A DNA stretch of 64,000 bases from Parietaria judaica (Eukaryota; Streptophyta; Magnoliopsida; Rosales; Urticaceae). The stretch covers positions 22,133,086 to 22,197,085 of the forward strand of contig OX940871.1 in assembly GCA_954871525.1 (NCBI GenBank), written 5' to 3'. Position 1 is the stretch's first letter. Every line of letters starts with the position of its first letter. The position numbers and the translations under genes are program-made. The notes beneath the pieces were generated by a model, which saw only the letters and a program-made list of their open reading frames with translations, was not told the DNA's origin and searched no databases. This document shows, piece by piece, positions 35,101 to 49,590 of this stretch.

Positions 35101-36305
35101 AATGCTATGTGAAATGCTATGCCATTTCTCGTCAACAATTTAATCCTTGCATATTTTTGCATGAGAACGCTTGTAATATTAAAATTTCAATGTATAAGCC
35201 CTAAAATCATTATTTTTCAATTGGTTCAAAATTTTAGGTTGTAAAGAATGTAAAATAAAGAAATGCTATAGGAAATGCTATGGCATTTCTCGTTAACAAT
35301 TTAGTCTTTGCATATTTTTGCATGAGAACTATTTTTATATTCAAGTTCCAATGTATAAGCCTTAAAATCATTAGTTTTTTAGTTGGTTCAAAATTTTATG
35401 TTGTAAACAATGGAAAATAAAGAAATGCTATAGGAAATGCTATAGCATCTCCTATAACATTTCTCGTCAACAATTTAATCCTTGCGTATTTTTACATGAG
35501 AACGCTTGTAAGATTAAAAATCCAATGTATAAGCCCTAAAATCATTATTTTTTCAATTGGTCCGAAATTTAAGGTTGTAAAAAATGTAAAATAAAGATAT
35601 GCTACAGGAAATGCTATAGCATTTCCTATGGCATTTGTCGTAAACAATTTAATCCTTGCATATTTTTGCATGAAAACGCTTGTAATATTTAAATTCCAAT
35701 GTATAAGCCCTAAAATCATTATTTTTTCAATTAGTTCGAAATATTAGGTTGTAAACAATGTAAAATAAAGAAATACTATATGAAATGCTATAGCATTTCC
35801 TATGGCATTTCTCGTCAACAATTTAATCCTTGCATATTTTTGCATGAGAACTCTTGTTATATTCAAATTCCAATGTATAAGCCCCAAAATCATTATTTTT
35901 TCAATTTGTTTGAAATTTAAGGTCGTAAACAATGTAAAATAAAGAAATGCTATAGGAAATACATTTCCTATGGCATTTCTCGTCAACAATTTAATCCTTG
36001 CATATTTTTTCATGAGAACACTTGTAATATTAAAATTCCAATGATAAAGCCCTAAAATCAATATTTTTTCAATTGGTTCAAAATTTAAGGTGGAATTTTT
36101 TTTTAAATAAAGATATGCTATAGGAAATGCTATAGCATTTCCTATGACATTTCTCCTCAACCATTTAATACTTGCATATTTTTGCATGAGAACGCTTGTA
36201 ATATTAAAATTCCAATGTATAAGCCCTAAAATCATTATTTTTTCAATTGGTTCGAAATTTTAGGTCGTAAACAATAAAAAATAAAGAAATGCTATATCAT
36301 TTCTT
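32110..36305. repeat. Long higher-order unit, copy 1 (about 4.2 kb)
   Basis: Variants in its left part recur about 4199 bp downstream and those in its right part about 3179 bp downstream. Markers are GCTGGCATTTCTCGTC at 32766 and 36964, AAAATTGGGTCG at 33366 and 37565, and GAAATACTATATGAAATGC near 35770 and 38949. The difference of 1020 bp is accounted for by an internal tandem duplication found only in this copy. Confidence 0.85.
33870..35910. repeat. Internal tandem duplication of 1020 bp (six monomers)
   Basis: Two copies stay in exact register at 1020 bp: TTAATTTTTCAATTGTTTCT lies at about 34028 and 35048, and TCAAGTTCCAATGTATAAGC at about 34320 and 35340. The third relative, in the next long unit, occurs only once (about 38220 and 38519). 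The duplication therefore arose in this copy, or was lost from the other. Confidence 0.85.
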
Positions 36306-39300
36306 ATGGCATTTCTCGTCAACAATTTAATCCTTGCATATTTTTGCATGAGAACGCTTGTAATATTAAAAATCCAATGTATAAGCCATAAAATCAATAT
36401 TTTTTCAATTGGTTCGAAATTTAAGGTTGTAAAAAGTGTATAATAAAGAAATGCTATAGGAAATGCTACATTTCCTCTGGCATTTCTCGTCAACAATTTA
36501 ATCCTTGCATATTTTTGCATGAGAACTCTTTTTATATTCAAATTCTAATGTATAAGCCCTAAAATCATTATTTTTTCAATTGGTTCAAAATTTTAGATCG
36601 TAAACAATGTAAAATAAAGGAATGCTATAGGAAATGCTAGCATTTCCTATGGCATTTCTTGTCAACAATTTAACCCTTGCATATTTTTGCATGAGAACGC
36701 TTGTAATATTAAAAGTCCAATGTATAAGCCCTAAAATCATTATTTTTTCAATTGGTTCGAAATTTTAGGTTGTAAACAATGTAAAATAAAGAAATGCTAT
36801 AGGAAATGCTATGGAATTTCTTGTTAACAATTTAATCCTTGCATATTCTTGCATGAGAACACTTGTTATATTCAAATTCCAATGTATAAGCCCTAAAATC
36901 ATTGTTTTTTCAATTGGTCCAAAATTTTAGGTCGTAAACAATGTAAAATAAAGAAATGCTATAGCTGGCATTTCTCGTCAACAATTTAATCCTTGCATAT
37001 TTTTGCATGAGAACGCTTGTAATATTAAAAGTCAATGTATAAGCCTTAAAATCATTATTTTTTAAATTGGTTCAAAATTTAAGGTTGTAAAAAATGTAAC
37101 ATAAAGAAATGCTATACGAAATGCTTTGGCATTTCTCGTCAACAATTTAATCCTTGCATATTTTTGCATGAGAACGCTTGTAATATTAAAATTCCAATGT
37201 ATAAGCCCTAAAATAATTATTTTTTTTTCAATTGGTTCGAAATTTAAGGCTGTAAAAATTGTAAAATAAAGAAATTCTATAGCATTTCCTATGGTATTTC
37301 TCGTCAACAATTTAATCCTTGCATATTTTTTCATGAGAACTCTTGTTATATTCAAATTCAAATGTATAAGCCCTAAAATAAATATTTTTTCAATTGGTTC
37401 AAAATTTTAGGTCGTAAACAATGTAAAATAAAGAAATGCTATAGTAAATGCTAGAATTTCCTATGGCATTTCTCGTCAACAATTTAATCCTTGCATATTT
37501 TTGCATGAGAACGCTTGTAATGATAAAATTCTAATATATGAGCCCTAAAATCATTATTTTTTTTAAAATTGGGTCGAAATTTTAGGTTGTAAACAATGTA
37601 AAATAAATAAATGCTATAGGAAATGCTATGGAATTTCTCGTTAACAATTTAATCCTTGCATATTTTTGCATGAGAACTCTTGTTATATTCAAATTCCAAT
37701 GTATAAGCGCTAAAATCATTATTTTTTCAATTGGTTCAAAATTTTAGGTCGTAAACAATGTAAAATAAAGAAATGCTATAGGAAATGCTATAGCATTTCC
37801 TATGGCATTTCTCGTGAACAATTTAATCCTTGCATATTTTTGCATGAGAACGCTTGTAATATTAAAATTCCAATGTATAAGCTCTAAAATCATTAATTTT
37901 TAATTGGTTCGAAATTTTAGGTTGTAAACAATGTAAAATAAAGAAATTGTATAGGAAATGCTATGGCATTTCTCGTTAACAATTTAATCCTTGCATATTT
38001 TAGCATGAGAACTCTTTTTATATTCAAATTCCAATGTATAAGCCCTAAAATAAATTTTTTTTAGTTGGTTCAAAATTTTAGGTTGTAAACAATGTAAAAT
38101 AAAGAAATGCTATAGGAAATGCCATAACATTTCTTATGGCATTTCTCGTCAACAATTTAATCCTTGCATATTTTTTCATGAGAACTCTTGTTATATTCAA
38201 ATTCGAATGTATAAGCCCTAAAATCATTAATTTTTTAATTGTTTCTAAGTTTTAGGTCGTAAACAATGTAAAATAAAGAAATGCTATAGGAAATGCTATG
38301 CCATTTCTCGTCAACAATTTAATCCTTGCATATTTTTGCATGAGAACGCTGGTAATATTTAAATTCCAATGTATAAGCCCTAAAATCATTATTTTTCAAT
38401 TGGTTTGAAATTTTAGGTTGTAAAGAATGTAAAATAAAGAAATGCTATAGGAAATGCTATGGCATTTCTCGTTAACAATTTAGTCTTTGCATATTTTTGC
38501 ATGAGAACTATTTTTATATTCAAGTTCCAATGTATAAGCCTTAAAATCGTTAGTTTTTTAGTTGGTTCAAAATTTTATGTTGTAAACAATGGAAAATAAA
38601 GAAATGCTATAGGAAATGCTATAGCATCTCCTATAGCATTTCTCGTCAACAATTTAATCCTTGCGTATTTTTACATGAGAACGCTTGTAATATTAAAAAT
38701 CCAATGTATAAGCCCAAAAATCATTATTTTTTCAATTGGTCCGAAATTTAAGGTTGTAAAAAATGTAAAATAAAGATATGCTATAGGAAATGCTATAGCA
38801 TTTCCTATGGCATTTGTCGTCAACAATTTAATCCTTGCATATTTTTGCAAGAAAACGCGTGTAATATTTAAATTCCAAAGTATAAGCCCTAAAATCATTA
38901 TTTTTTCAATTAGTTCGAAATATTAGGTTGTAAACAATGTAAAATAAAGAAATACTATATGAAATGCTATAGCATTTCCTATGGCATTTCTCGTCAACAA
39001 TTTAATCCTTGCATATTTTTGCATGAGAACTCTTGTTATATTCAAATTCCAATGTATAAGCCCTAAAATCATTATTTTTTCAATTTGTTTGAAATTTAAG
39101 GTCGTAAACAATGTAAAATAAAGAAATGTTATAGGAAATACATTTCTTATGACATTTCTCGTCAACAATTTAATCCTTGCACATTTTTTCATGAGAACAC
39201 TTGTAATATTAAAATTCCAATGATAAAGCCCTAAAATCAATATTTTTTCAATTGGTTCAAAATTTAAGGTGGACATTTTTTTTAAATAAAGATATGCTAT

Positions 39301-39455
39301 AGGAAATGCTATAGACATTTCTCCTCAACCATTTAATCCTTGCATATTTTTGCATGAGAACGCTTGTAATATTAAAATTCCAATGTATAAGCCCTAAAAT
39401 CATTATTTTTTCAATTGGTTCGAAATTTTAGGTCGTAAACAATAAAAAATAAAGA
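36306..39455. repeat. Long higher-order unit, copy 2 (about 3.18 kb)
   Basis: This copy holds the same ordered variants as 32110-36305 but lacks the extra 1020 bp. Both copies end with a deleted monomer containing a T-run next to AAATAAAGATATGC (about 36097 and 39276), then CTCCTCAACCATTTAAT and GTCGTAAACAATAAAAAATA. After about 39455 the register is lost. Confidence 0.85.
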
Positions 39456-42400
39456 AATGCTATAGCATTTCCTATGGCATTTCTCGTCAAAATTTTAATC
39501 CTTGCATATTTTTGCATGAGAACGCTTGTAATATTAAAATTCCAATGTATAAGCCCTAAAATCATTATTTTTTCAATTGGTTCAAAATTTAAGGTTGTAA
39601 AAAATGTAAAATAAAGATATGTTATAGGAAATGCTGGCATTTCTCGTCAACAATTTAATCCTTGCATATTTTTTCATGAGAACGCTTGTAATAATAAAAT
39701 TTCAATGTATAAGCCCTAAAATCATTATTTTTTCCATTGGTTCGAATTTTTAGGTTCTAAACAATGTAAAATAAAGAAATGCTATACGAAATGCTATAAC
39801 ATTTCCTATGGCATTTCTCGTCAACAATTTAATCCTTGCATATTTTTGCATGAGAACTCTTGTTATATTCAAATTCCTATGTATAAGCCCTAAAATTATT
39901 ATTTTTTTCAACTGGTTCAAAATTTTAGGTCGTAAACAATGAAAAATAAAGAAATTCTATAGGAAAAGCTAGCATTTCCTATGGCATTTCTCGTCAACAA
40001 TTTAATCCTTGCATATTTTTGCATGAGAACGCTTATAATATTAAAATTCCAATGTATAAGCCCTAATATCAATTTTTTCAATTGGTTCGAAATTTAAGGT
40101 TGTAAAAAATGTAAAATACAGATATGCTATAGGAAATGGTATAGCATTTCCAATGGCATTTCTCGTCAACAATTTAACCCTTGCATATTTTTGCATGAGA
40201 ACGCTTGTAATTTTAAAATTCCAATGTATAAGCCCTAAAATCATTATTTTTTCAATTGGTTCGAAATTTTAGGTCGTAAACAATAAAAAATAAAGAAATG
40301 CTATAGCATTTCCTATGATATTTCTCGTCAAAATCGTAATCCTTGCATATTTTTGCATGAGAACGCTTGTAATATTAAAATTTCAATGTATAAGCCCTAA
40401 AATCAATATTTTTTCAATTGGTTCGAAATTTAAGGTTGTAAAAAATGTAAAATAAAGATATGCTATAGGAAATGCTATTGCATTTCTCGTCAACAATTTA
40501 ATCCTTGCATATTTTTGCATGCGAACGCTTGTATTATTAAAAATCCAATGTATAAGCCCTAAAATCATTATTTTTTAAATTGGTTCAAAATTTTAGGTTG
40601 TAAACAATGTAAAATAAAGAAATGTTATACGAAATGCTATAGCATTTCCTATGCCATTTCTCGTCACCAATTTAATCCTTGCATATTTTTGCATGAGAAC
40701 TCTTGTTATATTCAAATTCCAATGTATCATTCCTAAAACCATTACTTTTTCAATTGGTTCGAAAAATTTAGGTCGTAAACAATGTAAAATAAAGAAATGC
40801 TATAGGAAATACATTTCCTATGGCATTTCTCGTCAACAATTTAATCCTTGCGTATTTTTGCATGAGAACGGTTGTAATATTAAAATTCCAATGTATAAGC
40901 CCTAAAATAATTATTTTTTCAATTGGTTCAAAATTTAAGGTTGTAAAAAATGTAAAACAAAGATATGCTATAGGAAATGCTATAGCATTTCCTATGACAT
41001 TTCTCGTCAACAATTTAATCCTTGCATATTTTTGCATGAGAACGCTTGTAATAATAAAATTCCAATGTATAAGCCCTAAAATCATTATTTTTTAAATTGG
41101 TTCAAAATTTAAGGTTGTAAAAAATGTAAAATAAAGATATGCTATAGAAAATGGTATAGCATTTCCTATGGCATTTCTCGTCAACAATTTAACCCTTGCA
41201 TATTTTTGCATGAGAACACTTGTAATTTTAAAATTCCAATGTATAAGCCCTAAAATCATTATTTTTTCAATTGGTTCGAAATTTTAGGTCGTAAACAATA
41301 AAAAATAATGAAATGCTATAGCATTTCCTATGGCATTTCTCGTCAAAATTTTAATCCTTGCATATTTTTGCATAGGAACGCTTGTAATATTAAAATTCTT
41401 ATGTATAAGCCCTCAAATCATTATTTTTTCAATTGGTTCGAAATTTAAGGTTATAAAAAATGTAAAATAAAGATATGCTATAGGAAATGCTAGCATTTCC
41501 TATGGCATTTCTCGTTAACAATTTAATCCTTGCATATTTTTGCATGAGAACGCTTCTAATATTAAAATTCCAATGTATAAGCCCTAAAATCATTTTTTTT
41601 TCAATTGGTTCGAAATTTCAGGTTGTAAACAATTTAAAATAAAGAAATGCTATACGAAATGCTATAGCATTTCCTGTGGCATTTCTCGTCAACAATTTAA
41701 TCCTTGCATATTTTTGCATGAGAACTCTTGTTATATTCAAATTCCAATGTATAAGCCTTAAAATCATTATTTTTTCAATTGGTTCGAAATTTTTAGTTGT
41801 AAACAATGAAAAATAAAGAAATGCTATTGGAAATGCTATAGCATTTCCTATGGCATTTCTCGTCAACAATTTAATCCTTGCATATTTTTGCATGGGAACG
41901 CTTGTAAAATTAAAATTTCAATGTATAAGCCCTAAAATCAATATTTTTTCAATTGGTTCGAAATTTAAGGTTGTAAAAAAGGTAAAATAAATATATGCTA
42001 TAGGAAATGCTATAGCATTTCCTATTGCATTTCTCGTCAACAATTTAATTCTTGCAAATTTTTACATGCGAACGCTTGTAATATTAAAAATCCAATGTAT
42101 AAGCCCTAAAATCATTATTTTTTTAATTGGTTCGAAATTTTAGGTTGTAAACAATGTAAAATAAAGAAATGATATACAAAATGTTATAACATTTCCTATG
42201 GCATTTCTCGTCACCAATTTAATCCTTGCATATTTTTGCATGAGAACTCTTGTTATATTCAAATTCCAATGTATCAGTCTTGAAATCATTATTTTTTCAA
42301 TTGGTTCGAAAATTTAGGTCGTAAACAATGTAAAATAAAGAAATGCTATAGGAAATACATTTCCTATGGCATTTCTCGTCAACAAATTAAACCTTGCATA

Positions 42401-44415
42401 TTTTTGCATGAGAACGCTTGTAATATTGAAATTCCAATGTATAAGCCCTAAAATCATTATTTTTTCAATTGGTTCGAAATTTAAGGTTGTAAAAAATGTA
42501 AAATAAAGATATGCTATAGGACATGCTATAGAATTTCCTATGGAATTTCACGTCAACAGTGTAATCCTTGCATATTTTTGCATGAGAACGCTTGTAATAT
42601 TAGAATTCCAATGTATAAGCCCGAAAATCATTATTTTTTCAATTGGTTCAAAATTTTAGGTTGTAAAAAATGTAAAATAAAGATATGCTATAGGAAATGC
42701 TATAGCATTTCCTATTGCATTTCTCGTCAACAATTTAATCCTTGCATATTTTTGCATGAGAACGCTTGTAATATTTAAATTCCAATCTATAAGCCCTAAA
42801 ATCATTATTTTTTCAATTGGTTCGTAATTTTAAGTCGTAAACAATGTAAGATAAGGAAATGCTATATGAAATGCTATAGCATTTCTCGTCAACAATTTAA
42901 TCCTTGCATATTTTTGCATGAGAACGGTTGTAATATTAAAATTCCAATGTATAAGCCCTAAAATCATTATTTTTTCAATTGGTTCAAAATATAAGGTTGT
43001 AAAAAATATAAAATAAAGATATGCTATAGGGAATGCTATAGCATTTCCTATGGCATTTCTCGTCAACAATTTAATCCTTGCATATTTTTTCATGAGAACG
43101 CTTGTAATATTAAAACTCCAATGTATAAGCCCTAAAATCATTATTTTTTCAATTGGTTCAAAATTTAAGGTTGTAAAAAATGTAAAATAAAGATATGCTA
43201 TAGGAAATGCTATAGCATTTCCTATGGCATTTCTCGTCAGCAATTTAATCCTTGCATATTTTTGCATGAGAACGCTAGTAATATTAAAATTGCAATGTAT
43301 AAGCCTTAAAATCATTATTTTTTCAATTGGTTCAAAATTTAAGGTTGTAAAAAATGTAAAATAAAGATATGCAATAGGAAATGCTATAGCATTTCCTATG
43401 GCATTTCTCGTCAGCAATTTAATCCTTGCATATTTTTGCTTGAGAACGCTTGTAATTTTAAAACTCCAATGTATAAGCCCTAAAATCATTATTTTTCAAT
43501 TGGTTTGAAATTTTAGGGCGTAAACAATAAAAAATAAAGAAATGCTATAGCATTTCCTATGGCATTTCTCGTCAAAATTTTAATCCTTGCATATTTTTGC
43601 ATGGGAACGCTTGTAATATTAAAACTCTAATGTATAAGCCCTAAAATCATTATTTTTTCAATTGGTTCGAAATTTAAAGTTATAAAAAATGTAAAATAAA
43701 GATATGCTATAAGAAATGCTAGCATTTCCTATGGCATTTCTCGTCAACAGTTTAATCCTTGCATATTTTTGCATGAGAACGCTTGTAATATTAAAATTCC
43801 AATATATAAGCCTGAAAATCATTTTTTTTTCAATTGGTTCGAAATTTTAGGTTGTAAACAATGTAAAATAAAGAAAGGTTATACGAAATGCTATAGCATT
43901 TCCTATGGCATTTCTCGTTACCAATTTAATCCTTGCATATTTTTGCATGAGAATTCTTGTTATATTGAAATTCCAATGTGTAAGCACTAAAATCATTATT
44001 TTTTCAATTGGTTCGAAATTTTTGGTCGTAAACAATGAAAAATAAAGAAATGCTATAGGAAATACTAGCATTTCCTATGGTGTTTCTCGTCAACAATTTA
44101 ATCCTTGCATATTTTTGCATGAGAACGCTTGTAATATTAAAATTTCAATGTATAAGCCCTAAAATCAATATTTTTTTCAATTGGTTCGAAATTTAAGGTT
44201 GTAAAAAATGTAAAATAAAGATATGCTATAGGAAATGCTATAGCATTTCCTATTGCATTTCTCGTCAACAATTTAATCCTTGCATATTTTTGCATGCGAA
44301 CGCTTGTAATATTAAAATTCGAATGTATAAGCCCTAAAATCATTATTTTTTCAATTGGTTCGAAATTTAAGGTTGTAAAAAATGTAAAATAAAGATATGC
44401 TATAGGAAATGCTAG

Positions 44416-44482
44416 CATTTCCTATTGCATTTCCTATTGCATTTCCTATAGCATTTCCTATTGCATTTCCTATTGCATTTCC
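44416..44482. repeat. 12-bp minisatellite inside the palindromic core
   Basis: CATTTCCTATTG occurs about 5.6 times in a row; the third unit has AG in place of TG. It replaces the right arm of the core and the following CTCGTCAACAATTTAAT. It looks like slippage or hairpin-driven expansion of one arm. Confidence 0.85.
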
Positions 44483-46769
44483 TTGCATATTTTTGCATGC
44501 GAACGCTTGTCATATTAAAATTCCAATGTATAAGCCCTAAAATCATTTTTTTTCAATTGGTTCGAAATTTTAGGTTGTAAACAATGTAAAATAAAGAAAT
44601 ACTATACGAAATGCTATAGCATTTCCTGTGGCATTTCTCGTCAACAATTTAATCCTTGCATATTTTTGCATGGGAACGCTTGTAATATTAAAATTCCAAT
44701 GTATAAGCCCTAAAATCATTATTTTTTCAATTGGTTCGAAATTTAAGGTTGTAAAAAATGTAAAATAAAGATATGCTATAGGACATGCAATAAGATTTCC
44801 TATGGAATTTCTCGTCAACAATTTAATTCTTGCATATTTTTGCATGAGAACGCTTGTAATATTAAAGTTCCAATGTATAAGCCCTAAAATCATTATTTTT
44901 TCAAATGGTTCGAAATTTTAGGTTGTAAACAATGTAAAATAAAGAAATGCTTTACGAAATGCCATAGCATTTCTTATGGCATTTATCGTCAACAATTTAA
45001 GGTTGTAAAATATGTAAAATAAAAATATGCTATAGGAAATGCTAGCATTTCCTATGGCATTTCTCGTCAACAATTTAATCCTTGCATATTTTTGCATGAG
45101 AACGCTTGTAATATTAAAATTCCAATGTATAAGCCCTAAAATCATTATTTTTTCAATTAGTTTGAAATTTTAGGTTGTAAACAATGTAAAATAAAGAAAT
45201 GCTATACGAAATGCTATAGCATTTCCTATGGCATTTCTCGTCACCAATTTAATCCTTGCATATTTTTCCATTAGAACTCTTGTTATATTCAAATTCCAAT
45301 GTATAAGCCCTAAAATCAATATTTTTTCAATTGTTTCGAAATTTTAGGTCGTAAACAATGTAAAATAAAGAAATGCTATAGGAAATACATTTCCTATGGC
45401 ATTTCTCGTCAACCATTTAACCCTTGCATTTTTTTGCATGAGAACCCTTGTAATATTAAAATTCCAATGTATAAGCCCTAAAATCATTATTTTTTCAATT
45501 GGTTCGAAATTTTATGTCGTAAACAATAAAAAATAAAGAAATGCTATAGCATTTCCTATGGCATTTCTCGTCAAAATTTTAATCCTTGCATATTTTTGCA
45601 TGGGAACGCTTGTAATATTAAAATTCCAATGTATAAGCCTTAAAATCATTATTTTTTCAATTGGTTCGAAATTTAAGGTTGTAAAAAATGTTAAATAAAG
45701 ACATGCTATAGAAAATGCTAGCATTTCCTATGGTATTTCTCGTCAACAATTTAATCCTTCCATATTTTTGCATGAGAACGCTTGTAATATTAAAATTCCA
45801 ATGTATAAGCCCTAAAATCATTTTTTTTTCAATTGGTTTGAAATTTTAGGTTGTAAATAATTTAAAATAAAGAACTTCTATAGCATATCCGGTGGCATTT
45901 CTTGTCAACAATTTAATCCTTGCATATTTTTGCATGAGAACTCTTGTTATATACAAATTCCAATGTATAAGTCCTAAAATCATTATTTTTTCAATTGGTT
46001 CAAAATTTAAGGTTGTAAAAAATTTAAAATAAAGAAATTCTATAGGAAATCCTATGGCATTTCTCGTCAACACTTTAATCCTTGCATATTTTTGCATGAG
46101 AACGCTTGTAATATTAAAATTCCAATGTATAAGCCCTAAAATCATTATTTTTTCAATTGGTTCGAAGTTTTAGGTTGTAAGAAATGTAAAATAAAGAAAT
46201 GCTATAGGAAATGCTATATTATTTCCTATGGCATTTCTCGTCAAATTTAATCCTTGCATATTTTTGCATGAGAACTCTTGTTATATTCAAATTCCAATGT
46301 ATAAGCCCTAAAATCATTATTTTTTCAATTGGTTCGAAGTTTTAGGTTGTAAGAAATGTAAAATAAAGAAATGCTATAGGAAATGCAATAGAATTTCCTA
46401 TGGCATTTCTCGTCAATAATTTAATACTTGCATATTTTTTCATGAGAACTCTGCTTATATTCAAATTCCAATGTGTAAGCCCTGAAATCATTATTTTTTA
46501 AATTGGTTCGAAATTTTAGGACGTAAACAATGTAAAATAATAAAATGCTATAGGAAGTGCTTTAGCATTTCCTATGGCATTTCTCGTCAACAATTTAATC
46601 CTTGCATATTTTTGCATGAGAACGCTTGTTAAATCAAAATTCCAATGTATAATCCCTAAAATCATTATTTTTTCAATTGGTTCGAAATTTAAGGTTGTAA
46701 AAAATGTAAAATAAAGATATCCTATTCTTATGGCATTTCTCATCAACAATTTAATCCTTGCATATTTTT

Positions 46770-47830
46770 GCATGAGAACGCTAGTAATATTAAAATTCCT
46801 GTGTATAAGCCCTAACATCATTATTTTTTTAATTGGTTCGAAATTTTAGGTTGTAAACAATGTAAAATAAAGAAATGCTATACGAAATGCTATAGCATTT
46901 CCTATGACATTTCTCGTCAACAATTTAATCCTTGCATATTTTTGCAAGAGAACTCTTGTTATATTCAAATTGCAATGCATAAGCCCTAAAATCATTCTTT
47001 TTTCAATTGGTTCGAAATTTTAGGTCGTAAACAATGTAAAATAAAGAAATGATATAGGAAATACATTTCCTATGGCATTTCTCGTCAACAATTTAATCCT
47101 TGCATATTTTTGCATGAGAACTCTTGTTATATTCAAATTCCAATGTATAGGCCCTAAAATCATTATTTTTTTTTAATTTGTTCAAAATTTTAGGTCGTAA
47201 ACAATGTAAAATAAAGAAATGCTATAGGAAATGCTATAGCATTTCCTATGACATTTCTCATCAACAATTTAATCCTGGCATATTTTTGCATGAGAACGCT
47301 AGTAATATTAAAATTCCAATGTATATGCCCTAACATCATTATTTTTTTAATTGGTTCGAAATTTTAGGTTGTAAACAATGTAAAATAAAGAAATGCTATA
47401 CGAAATGCTATAGCATTTCCTATGGCATTTCTCGTCAACAATTTAATCCTTGCATATTTTTGCAAGAGTACTCTTGTTATATTCAAATTTCAATGTATAA
47501 GCCCTAAAATCATTCTTTGTTTAATTGGTTCGAAATTTTAGGTCGTAAACAATGTAAAATAAAGAAATGCTATAGGAAATACATTTCCTATGGAATTTCT
47601 CGTCAACAATTTAATCCTTGTATATTTTTGCATGAGACCTCTAGTTATATTCAAATTCAAATGTATAAGCCCTAAAATCATTATTTTTTCAATTGGTTTG
47701 AAATTTTAGGTCGTAAACAATGTAAAATAAAGAAATGTCATAGGAAATGCTATAGCATTTCCTATGGAATTTCTCGTTAACAATTTAATCCTTTCATATT
47801 TTTGCATGAGAAGGCTTGTAATATTTAAAT
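46770..47830. repeat. Higher-order repeat of about 518 bp (three monomers)
   Basis: GAACGCTAGTAATATTAAAA followed by CCTAACATCATTATTTTTTT occurs near 46775-46830 and again near 47292-47350. TTGCAAGAG with AATCATTCTTT follows in both. The two copies are adjacent. Confidence 0.7.
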
Positions 47831-47879
47831 TCCAATGTATAAGCCCTAAAATAATTATTTTTTCAATTGGTTCGAAATT

Positions 47880-49590
47880 TTAGGTCGTAAACAATGTAAA
47901 ATAAAGAAATGCTATAGGAAATACATTTCCTATGGCGTTTCTCGTCAACAATTTAATCCTTGCATATTTTTGCATGAGAACGCTTGTACTATTCAAATTC
48001 CAATGTATAAGCCCTAAAATCATTATTTTTTCAATTGGTTCGAAATTTAAGGTTGTAAAAAATGTAAAATAAAGAAATGCTAGAGGAAATGCTATAGGAT
48101 TTCCTATGGCATTTCTCGTCAACAATTTAATCCTTGCATATTTTTGCATGAGAACTCTTGTTATATTCAAATTCCAACGTATAAGCCCTAAAATCATTAT
48201 TTTTTCAATTGGTTCGAAATTTTAGGTCGTAAACAATGTAAAATAAATAAATGCTACAGGAAATGCTATAGCATTTCCTAAGGAATTTTTCGTTAACAAT
48301 TTTATCCTTGCATATTTTTGCATGAGAACTCTTGTTATATTCAAATTCCCAAGTATAAGCCCTAAAATCATTATTTTTTCAAATGGTTTGAAATTTTAGG
48401 TGGTAAACAATGTAAAATAAAGAAATGCTATAGGAAATACTTTTCCTATGGCGTTTCTCGTCAACAATTTAATCCTTGCATATTTTTGCATGAGAACGCT
48501 TGTAATATTAAAATTCCAATGTATAAGCCCTAAAATAATTATTTTTTCAATTGGTTCGAAATTTTAGGTTGTAAACAATGTAAAATAAAGAAATGCTATA
48601 CGAAATGCTATAGCATTTCCTATGGCATTTCTCGTCAACAATTTAATCCTTGCATATTTTTGCATGAGAACTCTTGTTATATTCAAATTCCAAAGTATAA
48701 GCACTAAAATCATTATATTTTCAAATGGTTTGAAATTTTAGGTCGTAAACAAAGTAAAATAAAGAAATGCTATAGGAAATACATTTCCTATGGCATTTCT
48801 CGTCAACAATTTAATCCTTGCATATTTTTGCATGAGAACGCTTGTACTATTAAAATTCCAATGTATAAGCCATAAAATAATTATTTTTTCAATTGGTTCG
48901 AAATATAAGGTTGTAAAAAATGTAAAATAAAGAAATGCTATAGGAAATGCTATAGCATTTCCATTGGCATTTCTCGTCAACAATTTAATCCTTGCATATT
49001 TTTGCATGAGACCTCTTGTTATATTCAAATTCCAACGTATAAGCCCTAAAATCATTATTTTTTCAATTGGTTCAAAATTTTAGGTCGTAAACAATGTAAA
49101 ATAAAGAAATGCTATAGGAAATGCTATAGCATTTCTTATGGCATTTCTCGTCAACAATTTTATCCTTGCATCTTTTTGCATGAGAACGCTTGTAATATTA
49201 AAATTCCAATGTACAAGCCCTAAAATCATTTTTTTTTCAATTGGTTCTAAATGTAAGGTTGTAAAAAATTTAAAATAAAGAAATGCTATAGAAAATGCTA
49301 TAGCGTTTCCTATGGCATTTCTCGTCAACAATTTAATCCTTGGATATTTTTGCATAAGAACTCTTTTTATATTCAAATTCCAATGTATAAGCCCTAAAAT
49401 CATTATTTTTTCAATTGGTTCGAAATTTTAGGTCGTAAACAATGTTAAATAAAGAAATGTTAGCGGAAATGCTATAGCATTTCCTATGGCATTTCTCGTC
49501 AACAATTTAATCCTTGCATATTTTTGCATGAGAACTCTTGCTAAATTCAAATTCCTATGTATAAGCCCTAAAATCATTAATTTCTCAATT
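47880..49590. repeat. Higher-order repeat of 858 bp (five monomers)
   Basis: GAAATACATTTCCTATGGC with CGCTTGTACTATT and then TTCCAACGTATAAGCCC recur at a constant 858-bp step (for example 48174 and 49032). Confidence 0.75.

Noticed and set aside
42830..43489. 219-codon minus-strand frame, and the many similar frames across the satellite
   Set aside because: These are products of a 174-bp period divisible by three. Each repeats the same 58 residues and ends when a monomer has the TTTTAGG form or an indel. There is no sign of coding selection by eye.
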